Positions 7,287 to 15,441 of a stretch of DNA of 64,000 nucleotides are shown in pieces. Numbering within the stretch: the first letter of the stretch is position 1; each line of letters begins with the position of its first letter. Source of the stretch: Spirosoma sp. 48-14 (GTDB taxonomy: Bacteria; Bacteroidota; Bacteroidia; Cytophagales; Spirosomataceae); NCBI RefSeq assembly GCF_001898575.1, contig NZ_MKUD01000001.1:552448-616447 (forward strand). Direction: 5' to 3'. A program made the position numbers and the translations under genes. The notes under the pieces were generated by a model. That model saw only the letters and a list, made by a program, of their open reading frames with translations. It was not told where the DNA came from and ran no database searches.

Positions 7287-8426
7287 ATGAAAATTGGCAT
7301 TGTGTGCTACCCGACTTTTGGGGGCAGTGGCGTGGTGGCTACCGAACTTGGTAAAGCGTTAGCCAAAAATGGTCACCAGATTCATTTCATTACCTACCAG
7401 CAACCACCTCGACTCGACTTTTTCAACGAAAATGTTTTTTATCATGAAGTAAATATACCCTCATACCCACTCTTCCAGTATGCTCCGTATGAATCGGCGC
7501 TGGCGAGTGAAATGGTCAATGTGGTTCAGAACGAGAACGTTGATTTATTACATGTTCATTACGCCATTCCCCATGCATCGGCCGCTTACATGGCCAAAAT
7601 GATTCTTCGTTCGCAGGGGCGGGTTGTACCTGTTGTAACGACGCTTCACGGAACGGACATCACGTTGGTCGGTAAGGATGCTTCCTACGAGCCCGTTGTT
7701 ACATTTAGTATCAACGAGTCGGATGGTGTTACGTCGGTGTCGGAAGATTTGCGGCAGGATACCTACAAGCATTTCAAGGTCCATCGGGAAATTGAAGTTA
7801 TTCCAAACTTTATTGATCTGGATCGGTTCAAACGGCAGCAGAAGGAGCATTTCAAAAAAGCGATTTGCCCCAATGGCGAAAAGTTGATTGTGCATACTTC
7901 CAACTTCCGGCGTGTGAAACGTATCGACGATGCCGTGATGGCCTTTTACCACATTCAACAGGGCATTCCTGCCAAGCTATTGCTGGTAGGCGATGGACCC
8001 GAGCGAGCCCGTATTGAGCGGCTTGTGCGTGATCTGGGTATTTACGATCAGGTACGCTTTCTGGGAAAGCTCGATCAGGTTGAAGAAGTTCTGTCGGTTG
8101 CCGATCTGTTTATTATGCCTTCCGAAAACGAAAGTTTTGGATTGGCTGCTCTGGAAGCCATGGCCTGTGAGGTACCGCTGATTACGTCGAATGCGGGTGG
8201 ATTGCCTGAGTTGAACCTACATGGTATAACAGGATTTCTAAGCCCGGTTGGCGATGTGGAGGACATGGTCAGAAATGCCTTGTATATACTTGACGATAAT
8301 CATCTGCCAACGTTCAAACAAAATGCCCTGGCAAGGGCTAAAGAGTTTGAGTTATCCCGTATCTTGCCCCGGTACGAAGCGTATTATGAGCGTGTTTTGC
8401 AGGAAGTGAAACCGCTGGTTAGTTAA
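7287..8426 (+). CDS. bshA: BshA: N-acetyl-alpha-D-glucosaminyl L-malate synthase
   Basis: A 379-residue GT4 glycosyltransferase that joins GlcNAc from UDP-GlcNAc to L-malate, the first step of bacillithiol synthesis. The start at 7287 gives the family N-terminus MKIGIVCYPTFGGSGVVATE, with the glycine loop at 11-15. Other BshA hallmarks are LLHVHYAIPHASAAYMAK (about 87-104), TTLHGTDITLVG (118-129), the HTSNFRRVKR stretch and the C-terminal donor-site motif PSENESFGLAALEAMA. An open frame reaches 93 codons further upstream but has no homologous character and is not included. Bacillithiol is the low-molecular-weight thiol in many Bacteroidota. Confidence 0.92.
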   Translation: MKIGIVCYPTFGGSGVVATELGKALAKNGHQIHFITYQQPPRLDFFNENVFYHEVNIPSYPLFQYAPYESALASEMVNVVQNENVDLLHVHYAIPHASAAYMAKMILRSQGRVVPVVTTLHGTDITLVGKDASYEPVVTFSINESDGVTSVSEDLRQDTYKHFKVHREIEVIPNFIDLDRFKRQQKEHFKKAICPNGEKLIVHTSNFRRVKRIDDAVMAFYHIQQGIPAKLLLVGDGPERARIERLVRDLGIYDQVRFLGKLDQVEEVLSVADLFIMPSENESFGLAALEAMACEVPLITSNAGGLPELNLHGITGFLSPVGDVEDMVRNALYILDDNHLPTFKQNALARAKEFELSRILPRYEAYYERVLQEVKPLVS

Positions 8427-8520
8427 TAGGGTTACCAGTTTCGGTTTTCGTTAGCCGATGTGAGAATTAGAGACGCATCAACCATCGAAGATCAAGACTA
8501 TAATCCGTAAACAGATACCC

Positions 8521-9855
8521 ATGAATCCAAACATACCCCAAACGGATCGCAAACGTGTCGTTATTGTCGGTGCGGGTTTTGGCGGGCTTAAACTAGCTCG
8601 AAAATTATCGCATCGAAAAGAGTTTCAGGTAGTTCTTATCAATAAACAGAACTATCACGAATTCCAACCCCTTTATTATCAGGTAGCAACGGCAGGACTG
8701 GAAGCCAACTCCATATTATTCCCGTTACGGGCCGTATTTGGTGGCTGTAAAAACGTGCACATCCGGGTAACAACGGTAACGGGCATTCGTACGGCCGATA
8801 AAACTGTTGACACAGAGCTTGGTCCTGTCACGTACGATTATCTGGTCATGGCTACCGGGGCCGACACTAACTTTTTCAATCAGCAGAATATAATTGAAAA
8901 AGGATTGTCCATGAAGTCAGTGTCGGAAGCGATTGCGCTGCGAAACCGAATGCTTCAGAATTTTGAGGATGCCCTCAGCGTTGAAACGCAGGATGAGCGA
9001 GAAGGGTTGATGGATGTGGTCGTAGTAGGCGGAGGACCAACTGGGGTGGAACTCTGTGGCACGTTGGCCGAAATGCGGAGAACAGTGTTACCCGTCGATT
9101 ATCCAGAACTGGATTTTAAGATGATGGATATTTTCCTCATCGAATCGGGCGGAGAGTTGCTGGGTCCTATGTCGGTACAATCCCAGGAGCACTCGCTGAA
9201 CTATTTACAGGAGTTAGGCGTAATTGTGAAGCTCAATACCCGGGTAAAAGATTTCGATGGACGTATTGTGACAATGAATGACGGCTCAACGCTCCGTACA
9301 AACAACCTCATCTGGGCTGCCGGGGTAAAAGCCAATCCATTAGCAGGCCTACCGCCTGACGTACTGGGGCGAGGAGGGCGTGTGCTGGTAAATCGATATA
9401 GTCAGGTTCAGGGCTTTACCGACATCTTTGCCATCGGCGACGTAGCCTTGATGACGGAAGAGAAATGGCCGAACGGGCACCCCCAAGTAGCTCAGCCTGC
9501 TATTCAGCAAGGGCGGCACTTGGCAAAAAATCTACTCCACTGGGTACGCAACGAGCAACCTGAAGCGTTTACGTATAACGATCTGGGAACAATGGCTACT
9601 ATTGGCCGCGGATTAGCTGTGGTTGACCTGCCGTATTTAAAATTTCAAGGATTTTTCGCCTGGTTGACCTGGCTCTTTGTTCACTTAATGTCGATTGTAG
9701 GCGTTAAAAACCGTTTATTTATTTTCCTAAACTGGATGGTCAACTATCTGACTTACAGTAACTCATTACGTCTTATCATAAAGCCTAAGCTACCAAAAGG
9801 CGATGTAAAGGCCATGCAGGAAAAACTTTCCGATCAGGTGGAAGTTAGGACATAA
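8521..9855 (+). CDS. ndh: type II NADH:quinone oxidoreductase (NDH-2)
   Basis: A 444-residue non-proton-pumping NADH dehydrogenase of the pyridine nucleotide-disulfide family, peripheral to the inner membrane. The FAD-binding GAGFGG is at 17-22, the second Rossmann motif VVGGGPTGVELCG at about 165-180 and the FAD-contacting AIGDVA near 305. The C-terminal 60-70 residues contain a hydrophobic stretch (FAWLTWLFVHLMSIVG) typical of the membrane-anchoring amphipathic helices. It transfers electrons from NADH to menaquinone. It is monocistronic, 94 bp after bshA. Confidence 0.88.
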   Translation: MNPNIPQTDRKRVVIVGAGFGGLKLARKLSHRKEFQVVLINKQNYHEFQPLYYQVATAGLEANSILFPLRAVFGGCKNVHIRVTTVTGIRTADKTVDTELGPVTYDYLVMATGADTNFFNQQNIIEKGLSMKSVSEAIALRNRMLQNFEDALSVETQDEREGLMDVVVVGGGPTGVELCGTLAEMRRTVLPVDYPELDFKMMDIFLIESGGELLGPMSVQSQEHSLNYLQELGVIVKLNTRVKDFDGRIVTMNDGSTLRTNNLIWAAGVKANPLAGLPPDVLGRGGRVLVNRYSQVQGFTDIFAIGDVALMTEEKWPNGHPQVAQPAIQQGRHLAKNLLHWVRNEQPEAFTYNDLGTMATIGRGLAVVDLPYLKFQGFFAWLTWLFVHLMSIVGVKNRLFIFLNWMVNYLTYSNSLRLIIKPKLPKGDVKAMQEKLSDQVEVRT

Positions 9856-9912
9856 CCAAGATGGTAAACTTATTTTACTATTGAATCGGGGCTAATGAAC
9901 GGGTTTTCCTAT

Positions 9913-9920
9913 TATTTTTG
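9913..9920 (+). promoter_or_regulatory. -7 promoter element of the fatty acid hydroxylase gene
   Basis: TATTTTTG matches TAnnTTTG and lies 23 bp before the chosen ATG at 9944. It supports that start over an upstream GTG at 9920, which overlaps the element itself. Confidence 0.45.
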
Positions 9921-9943
9921 TGGTGTTAACTGAGTACGACTCT

Positions 9944-10591
9944 ATGGAATCTGAAAAAGAGAAGTTACAGACAATGGCAGGGCATGGAAAAACCCGGCCC
10001 AAGAATAGTGGCACAAAACAGCTATTCGACAATCCAATTTTAGAGGCTTTGTCGAGAACGCATATTATGGTGCCTATTTCGATGTGGCTGATTTTATCAG
10101 CCTTTCTGGTTTGGTATGCGTTTACGTATACGGATATGGGCAACTGGACAATTGGTGGCCTTTTTGTAGTTGGATTGTTCTCGTTTACCCTGTTCGAGTA
10201 CATTTTGCATCGGTATCTGTATCATCTGGCTCCCACAACACCGAGCCGTGCTAAAATACAGTACACATTTCATGGTGTTCACCACGAATATCCGAAAGAT
10301 AAGACCCGGCTGGCTATGCCACCTGCACTAGCTGTTTTTGTTGCAGCCTTCTTTTTTGGCATGTTTTTCCTGTTGATGGGTGAGGCCGCTTATGCCTTCT
10401 TTCCTGGTTTTCTAGTGGGTTATTCGGGGTATCTGGCTACGCACTTCATCGTACATGCCTATGCACCGCCGAAGAATTTCTTCAAGCAGTTATGGGTAAA
10501 CCACAGTGTCCATCACTATAAGAATCCAGAAAGTAACTACGGTGTGTCGTCACCAATGTGGGATTATGTATTTGGATCTTTCCAGAAGTAA
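9944..10591 (+). CDS. fatty acid hydroxylase / sterol desaturase superfamily membrane protein
   Basis: A 215-residue di-iron membrane oxygenase. The histidine boxes are complete: HRYLYH (89-94), HGVHHEYPKD (110-119), HFIVH (167-171) and NHSVHHYKN (186-194). Hydrophobic helices lie at about 44-60, 70-88, 125-148 and 152-170. This arrangement is close to the 2-hydroxylases acting on sphingolipid fatty acids, a plausible role because many Bacteroidota make sphingolipids; a carotenoid substrate is the main alternative. A strong intrinsic terminator follows 26 bp after the stop. Confidence 0.82.
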   Translation: MESEKEKLQTMAGHGKTRPKNSGTKQLFDNPILEALSRTHIMVPISMWLILSAFLVWYAFTYTDMGNWTIGGLFVVGLFSFTLFEYILHRYLYHLAPTTPSRAKIQYTFHGVHHEYPKDKTRLAMPPALAVFVAAFFFGMFFLLMGEAAYAFFPGFLVGYSGYLATHFIVHAYAPPKNFFKQLWVNHSVHHYKNPESNYGVSSPMWDYVFGSFQK

Positions 10592-10617
10592 TTAACTGAT
10601 TACGAGTCATTCGTGAT

Positions 10618-10656
10618 GAAGCCCGTTCAGGATCCTGAACGGGCTTCGTTGTTTTT
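10618..10656 (+). terminator. intrinsic terminator after fatty acid hydroxylase gene
   Basis: A 30-bp perfect palindrome (10618-10647, halves GAAGCCCGTTCAGGA and its complement) is followed by the T-rich tail GTTGTTTTT to 10656. This is a textbook Rho-independent terminator. It sits between convergent genes, and only its plus-strand side carries the T-tract. Confidence 0.85.
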
Positions 10657-10678
10657 AAACATGGTTAACGATTATCGA

Positions 10679-11497
10679 TCAAGGCTTCATGAGAAGACGT
10701 TCAAGGATTTGCTTAGTCTGAGGATATGTCAGTATTGTTTCATGCGTAGCCCCGGCCACGGCGACAAACTGGTCTTTGGTATGTGTGTACGGTTGGAGCT
10801 TGTACGCAGTGCTGTGGACGTTATCCGTACTGATAATTACCACTGGACGAGAAGCTTTTTGCACATCTTCTTCAGTATGAAAAGTAAATCCATTCACAGA
10901 CGGCAATGGAAAATAAACCAGATCTGTAAAGCGATCACTAAAATCACCACCAGCCGAAGCAGGATCGATGAGTATGGTGAACTTAGGTCGGTTCGAAGCC
11001 GCCAGATGCGCAGCCACCCGGCCACCTAAGGAGTAGCCGCAAATCACAATCTCGTCTGGTGGGTAGCGATGGGCTAAGGAATCATAAACCGTTTGGGCAT
11101 CACTGTAGAAATTGGTTAAACTGATAGCTCCTTTACTTTTACCATGTTGTCGATAGTCGGAGATCAATACATCATAATTGAATTGAAGAAAGGTTGGCGC
11201 TATCGCGCCCCAGTTGGCTAAATTTCCTCCGTTACCTTTCCAGAAGCAGACCACCCCTTTAGCCTGAGGAGCCTTAAAGAGCAAGGCATTTAACGAACCT
11301 GCTTTCGGAGTTTGAATGGTTAGCTCCTCAAAGTGTTGAGAAAATGTGTAGCGAAACGCATCCGGCAATGGCGTTGATCGATACCGATTGATCTGCTCAT
11401 CTTTTCCGACGTAGAGGAATAGATAAATCCCAATGTATAGTAGAAGAATGGTTAGCCCTATCCATGCTCTCTTAAACCATCTTTTTTTAGTAACCAT
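10679..11497 (-). CDS. membrane-anchored alpha/beta hydrolase
   Basis: A 272-residue serine hydrolase with one N-terminal transmembrane anchor (about 12-30). The nucleophile elbow GYSLGG places Ser156; Asp225 (IISTDNVH) and His252 (GATHETI) are likely to complete the triad. The oxyanion region WKGNGGNLANW (86-96) and SDYRQHGKSKG (113-123) match the family of small membrane-bound or periplasmic esterases that includes yeast and bacterial Bem46-like proteins. Substrate unknown. Convergent with the hydroxylase gene; its own upstream region is a 376-bp non-coding stretch. Confidence 0.8.
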   Translation of the reverse strand: MVTKKRWFKRAWIGLTILLLYIGIYLFLYVGKDEQINRYRSTPLPDAFRYTFSQHFEELTIQTPKAGSLNALLFKAPQAKGVVCFWKGNGGNLANWGAIAPTFLQFNYDVLISDYRQHGKSKGAISLTNFYSDAQTVYDSLAHRYPPDEIVICGYSLGGRVAAHLAASNRPKFTILIDPASAGGDFSDRFTDLVYFPLPSVNGFTFHTEEDVQKASRPVVIISTDNVHSTAYKLQPYTHTKDQFVAVAGATHETILTYPQTKQILERLLMKP

Positions 11498-11873
11498 CGA
11501 CTCAAGAATTCAAAGGAGCCAAATCTAATTGGTTGATAGGTAAATCCTTTCTTAACTAATGTTAAACGGAGCGGTTTAGAATTTTGCATTAACTATCGGT
11601 CTTCAAATAGGCTATATGCACGCTTGAGCAGTATATATACTAGGGTTCTGTTGGTAGAAGTAGTCTATTGGGCCATTGATGAAGACGAACCCAAATAAGA
11701 ATCCGGCTGGTATAGGGGTAAAAAAGCTCAAGCTGCTTCTTTACGTATAGAATCTGACATTAATAAGCCTGGTTTATGAATGTGGTTTTAGTTATCGGGG
11801 CGTTATGTTGAGCCAATCGTTCTAACCTGATAACCAACACTCAATAGTTACTGAATCTGTTTATATCTGTTTT
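11498..11873. other. 376-bp non-coding region between divergent genes
   Basis: No ORF, RNA gene or long repeat is supported here. It is AT-rich and lies between divergently transcribed genes, so it must carry both promoters, but I see no convincing TAnnTTTG element. Confidence 0.5.
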
Positions 11874-13376
11874 ATGAATCTATCAGACAACTCAACGCCC
11901 AGCCAGAATAGCGAGGGCGCAACAACCCGACGCAAGTTTTTACAGGCTGGCGCTTTGGCTACGGCGGGATTTTTTATTGTTCCGCGCCATGTTCTGGGCG
12001 GTAAAGGCTTTATTGCCCCTAGTGATAAACTCAACATTGCCGGTGTTGGCTTTGGTGGTAAAGGGTTTAGCGATACCAATAATTCGTATAACAACGGGGC
12101 TAACAACATCGTAGCATTGTGCGATGTAGACTGGGGACTACCCCGCGTGAAGGAAAACTTTACCAAGCATCCGAATGCAAAACGCTATAAGGACTTCCGG
12201 GAGATGCTGGATAAAGAAGGAAAAACTATTGATGCCGTAACCGTATCAACAGCCGACCATACCCACGCTGTTGTCGCAATGGCAGCCATGATGCGGGGCA
12301 AACACGTGTATGTACAGAAACCACTGACACATAATATTTACGAAGCCCGGATGCTTACCGAAGCAGCTCGTAAATACAAAGTTGTGACTCAAATGGGGAA
12401 CCAGGGTTCGTCGAATCCGCAGCAGAAGCAAATGGTGGAGTGGTTCGATAAAGGACTTCTGGGCACAGTGCATACTGTAAACCTCTGGACCAACCGGCCT
12501 GTTTGGCCACAAGGCATTCCTGTGCCAGCAGCAGTAGATCAGGTTCCCGTTGATCTGGATTGGGATCTCTGGTTAGGGCCCGCGCAGAAAGTTGGCTACA
12601 CACCTGCTTATCACCCATTTAAATGGCGCGGCTGGTGGAATTTTGGCGCTGGTGCTCTGGGTGACATTGGTTGCCACATTATGGATACGCCATTCCGCGT
12701 ACTTGGCCTTGGGTATCCAACCGAAGTTGAAACCAGTATTGGGCAGGTATTCATTAAAGACTGGACGCCCGAATACATTCCCGAAGGTTGCCCACCGTCG
12801 TCACACGTGGAGTTGAAATTCCCGGCAACGGCTAAAAATAAATCGGTGGTAAAAATGATCTGGGAAGATGGAGGGATTCGACCTTTCCGCCCGGATATGC
12901 TACCTGAAGGAGAACCAATGCCCGAAAATGGCGAAAATGGTGTTCTTATCCACGGCGATAAAGGCTTGCTGGTCTGTGGTATGTATGGCGAAGATCCAAA
13001 GCTTTATACCAAAGATGGCAAGAAAATAGTAGGTGATCCGAAACCAAAGCCTGCCGACGGCTCCAAGCCCCTGCCCGAAAATGGGCACCAGGTATTATGG
13101 ACCGAAGCCTGTAAGGCGGGTTTTAATAGCAAAGAGCATAAAGCGCTTACCTCGTCTTTTGACTTTGCTGGCCCTCTAACCGAATCGGTTCTTATGGGTA
13201 ACCTAGCGATTCGCAGTTATACCGTTCGTACGCCCAAGGCCGATGGAAAAGGCTTTAATTATCCTGGCCGTAAACGATTGACCTGGGATGGCAAAAACAT
13301 GAAGATCACCAATTTCGACGAAGCGAACCAGTTTGTGAAGCGGGAATACCGCGAAGGCTGGTCGTTGAACGCGTAG
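11874..13376 (+). CDS. Tat-exported Gfo/Idh/MocA-family oxidoreductase
   Basis: A 500-residue NAD(P)-dependent sugar oxidoreductase-like protein. It opens with a Tat signal: TRRKFLQ at 18-24, then a hydrophobic segment to about 45. The dinucleotide site GVGFGGKG is at 57-64, and the family's catalytic YVQKPLTHN, with Lys149, is intact. GDIGCHIMD (about 264-272) lies in the C-terminal beta-sheet domain. Exported members of this family are expanded in Bacteroidota and Planctomycetota and are thought to use tightly bound cofactor to oxidise, epimerise or hydrolyse glycosides. Monocistronic, followed by a hairpin. Confidence 0.85.
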   Translation: MNLSDNSTPSQNSEGATTRRKFLQAGALATAGFFIVPRHVLGGKGFIAPSDKLNIAGVGFGGKGFSDTNNSYNNGANNIVALCDVDWGLPRVKENFTKHPNAKRYKDFREMLDKEGKTIDAVTVSTADHTHAVVAMAAMMRGKHVYVQKPLTHNIYEARMLTEAARKYKVVTQMGNQGSSNPQQKQMVEWFDKGLLGTVHTVNLWTNRPVWPQGIPVPAAVDQVPVDLDWDLWLGPAQKVGYTPAYHPFKWRGWWNFGAGALGDIGCHIMDTPFRVLGLGYPTEVETSIGQVFIKDWTPEYIPEGCPPSSHVELKFPATAKNKSVVKMIWEDGGIRPFRPDMLPEGEPMPENGENGVLIHGDKGLLVCGMYGEDPKLYTKDGKKIVGDPKPKPADGSKPLPENGHQVLWTEACKAGFNSKEHKALTSSFDFAGPLTESVLMGNLAIRSYTVRTPKADGKGFNYPGRKRLTWDGKNMKITNFDEANQFVKREYREGWSLNA

Positions 13377-13389
13377 GTAGAAAAGTATT

Positions 13390-13456
13390 GGGAGCGGGGA
13401 GTGAGTACCAGGAGTTGCAAACGCATCTTTTCTCCTGATACTCACTCCCCGCTCCC
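13390..13456. terminator. 25-bp inverted repeat between convergent genes
   Basis: Arms 13390-13414 and 13432-13456 pair with one mismatch around a 17-nt loop. It lies between the Gfo/Idh/MocA stop and the stop of the convergent membrane-protein gene at 13466. The G-rich arm (GGGAGCGGGGAGTGAG) resembles the degenerate repeat near 30368. Confidence 0.75.
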
Positions 13457-13465
13457 ATTACTGCT

Positions 13466-13870
13466 TTAAACACGTCGTTTAACTAAACTCATCGCCATTG
13501 TCCGCAATCGATTATGAGCAATATACGCCCAGATAATGAGCATATACATCGAAAAATCCTGGTACGAAACGGGCAGGGCTGTGTTGTTGACATAGTAACG
13601 AGTTGAGGTAAACGTGAGAGTAGGCGTAAAGCCGATCAGGTTCTCGTAACCCAGAATGAGCGTTAAACCTAGCACATAAAACAAGTAGTCAGGCTTGCGA
13701 ACAGCCCAAAGAACTATGGCCAGTAACGTAGCAGCAAAGCCAGCGTAATGTTTCCAGGTCAGCACTAAGTCGGTTGTTGTGGCCACATAAACCGAGTAAA
13801 GTTGTACGGCTAGTAAAGCGATGACAATAAGCCCATAACCATAAAATTCTTTGAGCTGAGAACGTTGCAT
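13466..13870 (-). CDS. small four-helix membrane protein, unknown function
   Basis: A 134-residue integral membrane protein with four predicted hydrophobic helices (about 10-28, 41-57, 62-80 and 102-118) and a basic C-terminus (KRRV). I do not recognise a family; no catalytic motif is visible. It is alone between a hairpin and a 293-bp spacer shared with the divergent HipA-like gene. Confidence 0.55.
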   Translation of the reverse strand: MQRSQLKEFYGYGLIVIALLAVQLYSVYVATTTDLVLTWKHYAGFAATLLAIVLWAVRKPDYLFYVLGLTLILGYENLIGFTPTLTFTSTRYYVNNTALPVSYQDFSMYMLIIWAYIAHNRLRTMAMSLVKRRV

Positions 13871-14163
13871 AAAGTACGTGCGTTACGGTAAATTGAAACA
13901 AAAGATGATGTAAATGATAAATATACAATATATACTACTACATACATAGACTAAGAGCATAATTTTGCCTTACCTATTCACATTGGGCTGATTACAAACC
14001 CAGACCGAATGATGATATTGCAGGTAATTTTCTAACAATCTATGCGTAATTGTTCGGCGCACATCGTTGACTCCGACACAGCATCGATAATCTCATAATT
14101 CAGGGAATTGACTTTTAAACGAGAAACATAAATTAGCTATCCATCTTTTTAAACCACGTATTT

Positions 14164-14961
14164 GTGAGTACCCCATCCCCTACTCTTCGAACAGTCAACG
14201 TCATTCGCTACGTTACGCCGTTGCGTGAAGGTGGTTCGCTACCCGCCCTTGTCGAAGCCGATGACGATTTTTTGTACGTATTGAAGTTTCGCGGAGCTGG
14301 CCAGGGCACCAAAGCGTTGATTGCCGAATTGGTTGCGGGTGAAATCGCCCGATTACTGGGTCTCCGCGTGCCGGAAATCGTCTTTATCAATCTGGATGTT
14401 GCCTTTGGCCGCAGCGAACCCGACGAAGAAATTCAGGATTTGCTACGAGCGAGTGAAGGGCTGAATCTGGGGCTTCATTACCTGTCGGGAGCTATAACCT
14501 TCGACCCGATTCTGAACGACTTATCGCCCCGGCTGGCTTCGCAGATTGTCTGGCTCGATGCCTTTGTGATGAATGTAGACCGAACAGCCCGCAACACGAA
14601 CATGCTCATGTGGCATAAGGAGTTGTGGCTGATCGATCATGGGGCTTCACTCTACGTACATCATACCGGCCCTACCTGGCCAGAGCAAAGCCGACGACCA
14701 TTTACCCAGATCAAAGACCATGTATTACTGCCCAAGGCTACCGAACTGGATGCGGTCGATGCCGAATTCCGGCAGCTACTGACCCTAGGCTATATCCAGG
14801 CCATTGTATCACTCATACCCGACGACTGGCTGATGAACAATGGCTCAACAGACTCCCCCTCCGACCAGCGGCAGGTATACGCCCGTTTTTTAGAGGACCG
14901 ACTGGCCTCATCTGAACTATTTGTCAACGAAGCGAAGAATGCCAGAAATGCACTTGTTTGA
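14164..14961 (+). CDS. HipA-like Ser/Thr kinase (short form)
   Basis: A 265-residue kinase-like protein of the HipA-like (HipA_2) group, lacking the N-terminal domain of canonical HipA. Seen motifs: Lys41 in VLKFRGAGQG (nucleotide binding), the catalytic-loop equivalent NVDRTARNTN (137-146; Asp139 with Asn144 and Asn146) and the metal-binding IDHGASLY (157-164; Asp158). HipA kinases phosphorylate aminoacyl-tRNA synthetases or similar targets in toxin systems; the target here is unknown. The start is a GTG. Its 3' end overlaps the DUF3037 gene, and this pairing recurs in other bacteria as far as I know, so the two probably act together. Confidence 0.8.
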   Translation: MSTPSPTLRTVNVIRYVTPLREGGSLPALVEADDDFLYVLKFRGAGQGTKALIAELVAGEIARLLGLRVPEIVFINLDVAFGRSEPDEEIQDLLRASEGLNLGLHYLSGAITFDPILNDLSPRLASQIVWLDAFVMNVDRTARNTNMLMWHKELWLIDHGASLYVHHTGPTWPEQSRRPFTQIKDHVLLPKATELDAVDAEFRQLLTLGYIQAIVSLIPDDWLMNNGSTDSPSDQRQVYARFLEDRLASSELFVNEAKNARNALV

Positions 14962-15322
14962 GTACGCCGTTATCCGGGTGGTTCCCTGCGTTGAGCGGCA
15001 GGAGTTTCTGAACGTCGGTGTCATTGTCTACTGCCGGGGGCAGGGCTTTTTACAAACACGATTTGCGCTGAATGAAGCTCGGCTTAAGGCATTTTCAGCG
15101 AAATTAGACCTGGACGAACTAACCGGACGGCTACAGGCTTTTGAACGAATCTGCGCAGGCAAAGCTGAGGGTGGCCCAATAGGGAAACTAGCCATTGCCG
15201 AACGATTTCGCTGGCTAACAGCAACCCGCAGTACCGTCGTGCAAACTTCGCCTGTACACCCCGGCTTGTGTACCAATGCAGCCGAAACGCTGGACAAACT
15301 GTTCGAGCAACTGGTGCTATGA
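14939..15322 (+). CDS. DUF3037 protein, partner of HipA-like kinase
   Basis: A 127-residue cytoplasmic protein matching DUF3037: the N-terminus EYAVIRVVPCVERQEFLNVGVIVYC is the family signature. The function is unknown. I chose the ATG at 14939; an ATG at 14948 is equally plausible. Either start lies inside the HipA-like gene (overlap 14-23 bp), so translational coupling is likely. The strict pairing with a kinase suggests an accessory, substrate or antidote role, which is inference only. Confidence 0.78.
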   Translation: MPEMHLFEYAVIRVVPCVERQEFLNVGVIVYCRGQGFLQTRFALNEARLKAFSAKLDLDELTGRLQAFERICAGKAEGGPIGKLAIAERFRWLTATRSTVVQTSPVHPGLCTNAAETLDKLFEQLVL

Positions 15323-15326
15323 TTTC

Positions 15327-15422
15327 TTTTCGACAGGATTGACAAGATTTACAGGATTTTGCTGACATATTCACATTGTCGACCCCTATTCATCCTGTAA
15401 ATCTTGTCAATCCTGTCGAAAA
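15327..15422. repeat. 31-bp perfect inverted repeat after DUF3037 gene
   Basis: Arms 15327-15357 and 15392-15422 are perfectly complementary across a 34-nt loop. The words ACAGGATTGACAAGATTTACAG recall the GGATTAAACAGATT-type hairpins at 4673 and 49536. It lies between same-strand genes, 5 bp after the DUF3037 stop and 20 bp before the next start, so it separates or stabilises transcripts. Confidence 0.75.
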
Positions 15423-15441
15423 ACGAATTGGTGTAATCCCT

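Noticed and set aside
15376..15441. Upstream start for the serine hydrolase inside the 15327-15422 hairpin
   Set aside because: The extra residues are hairpin sequence and would place the signal peptide internally. Similar extensions into repeats were rejected at 32142, 40239, 41520 and 42893.
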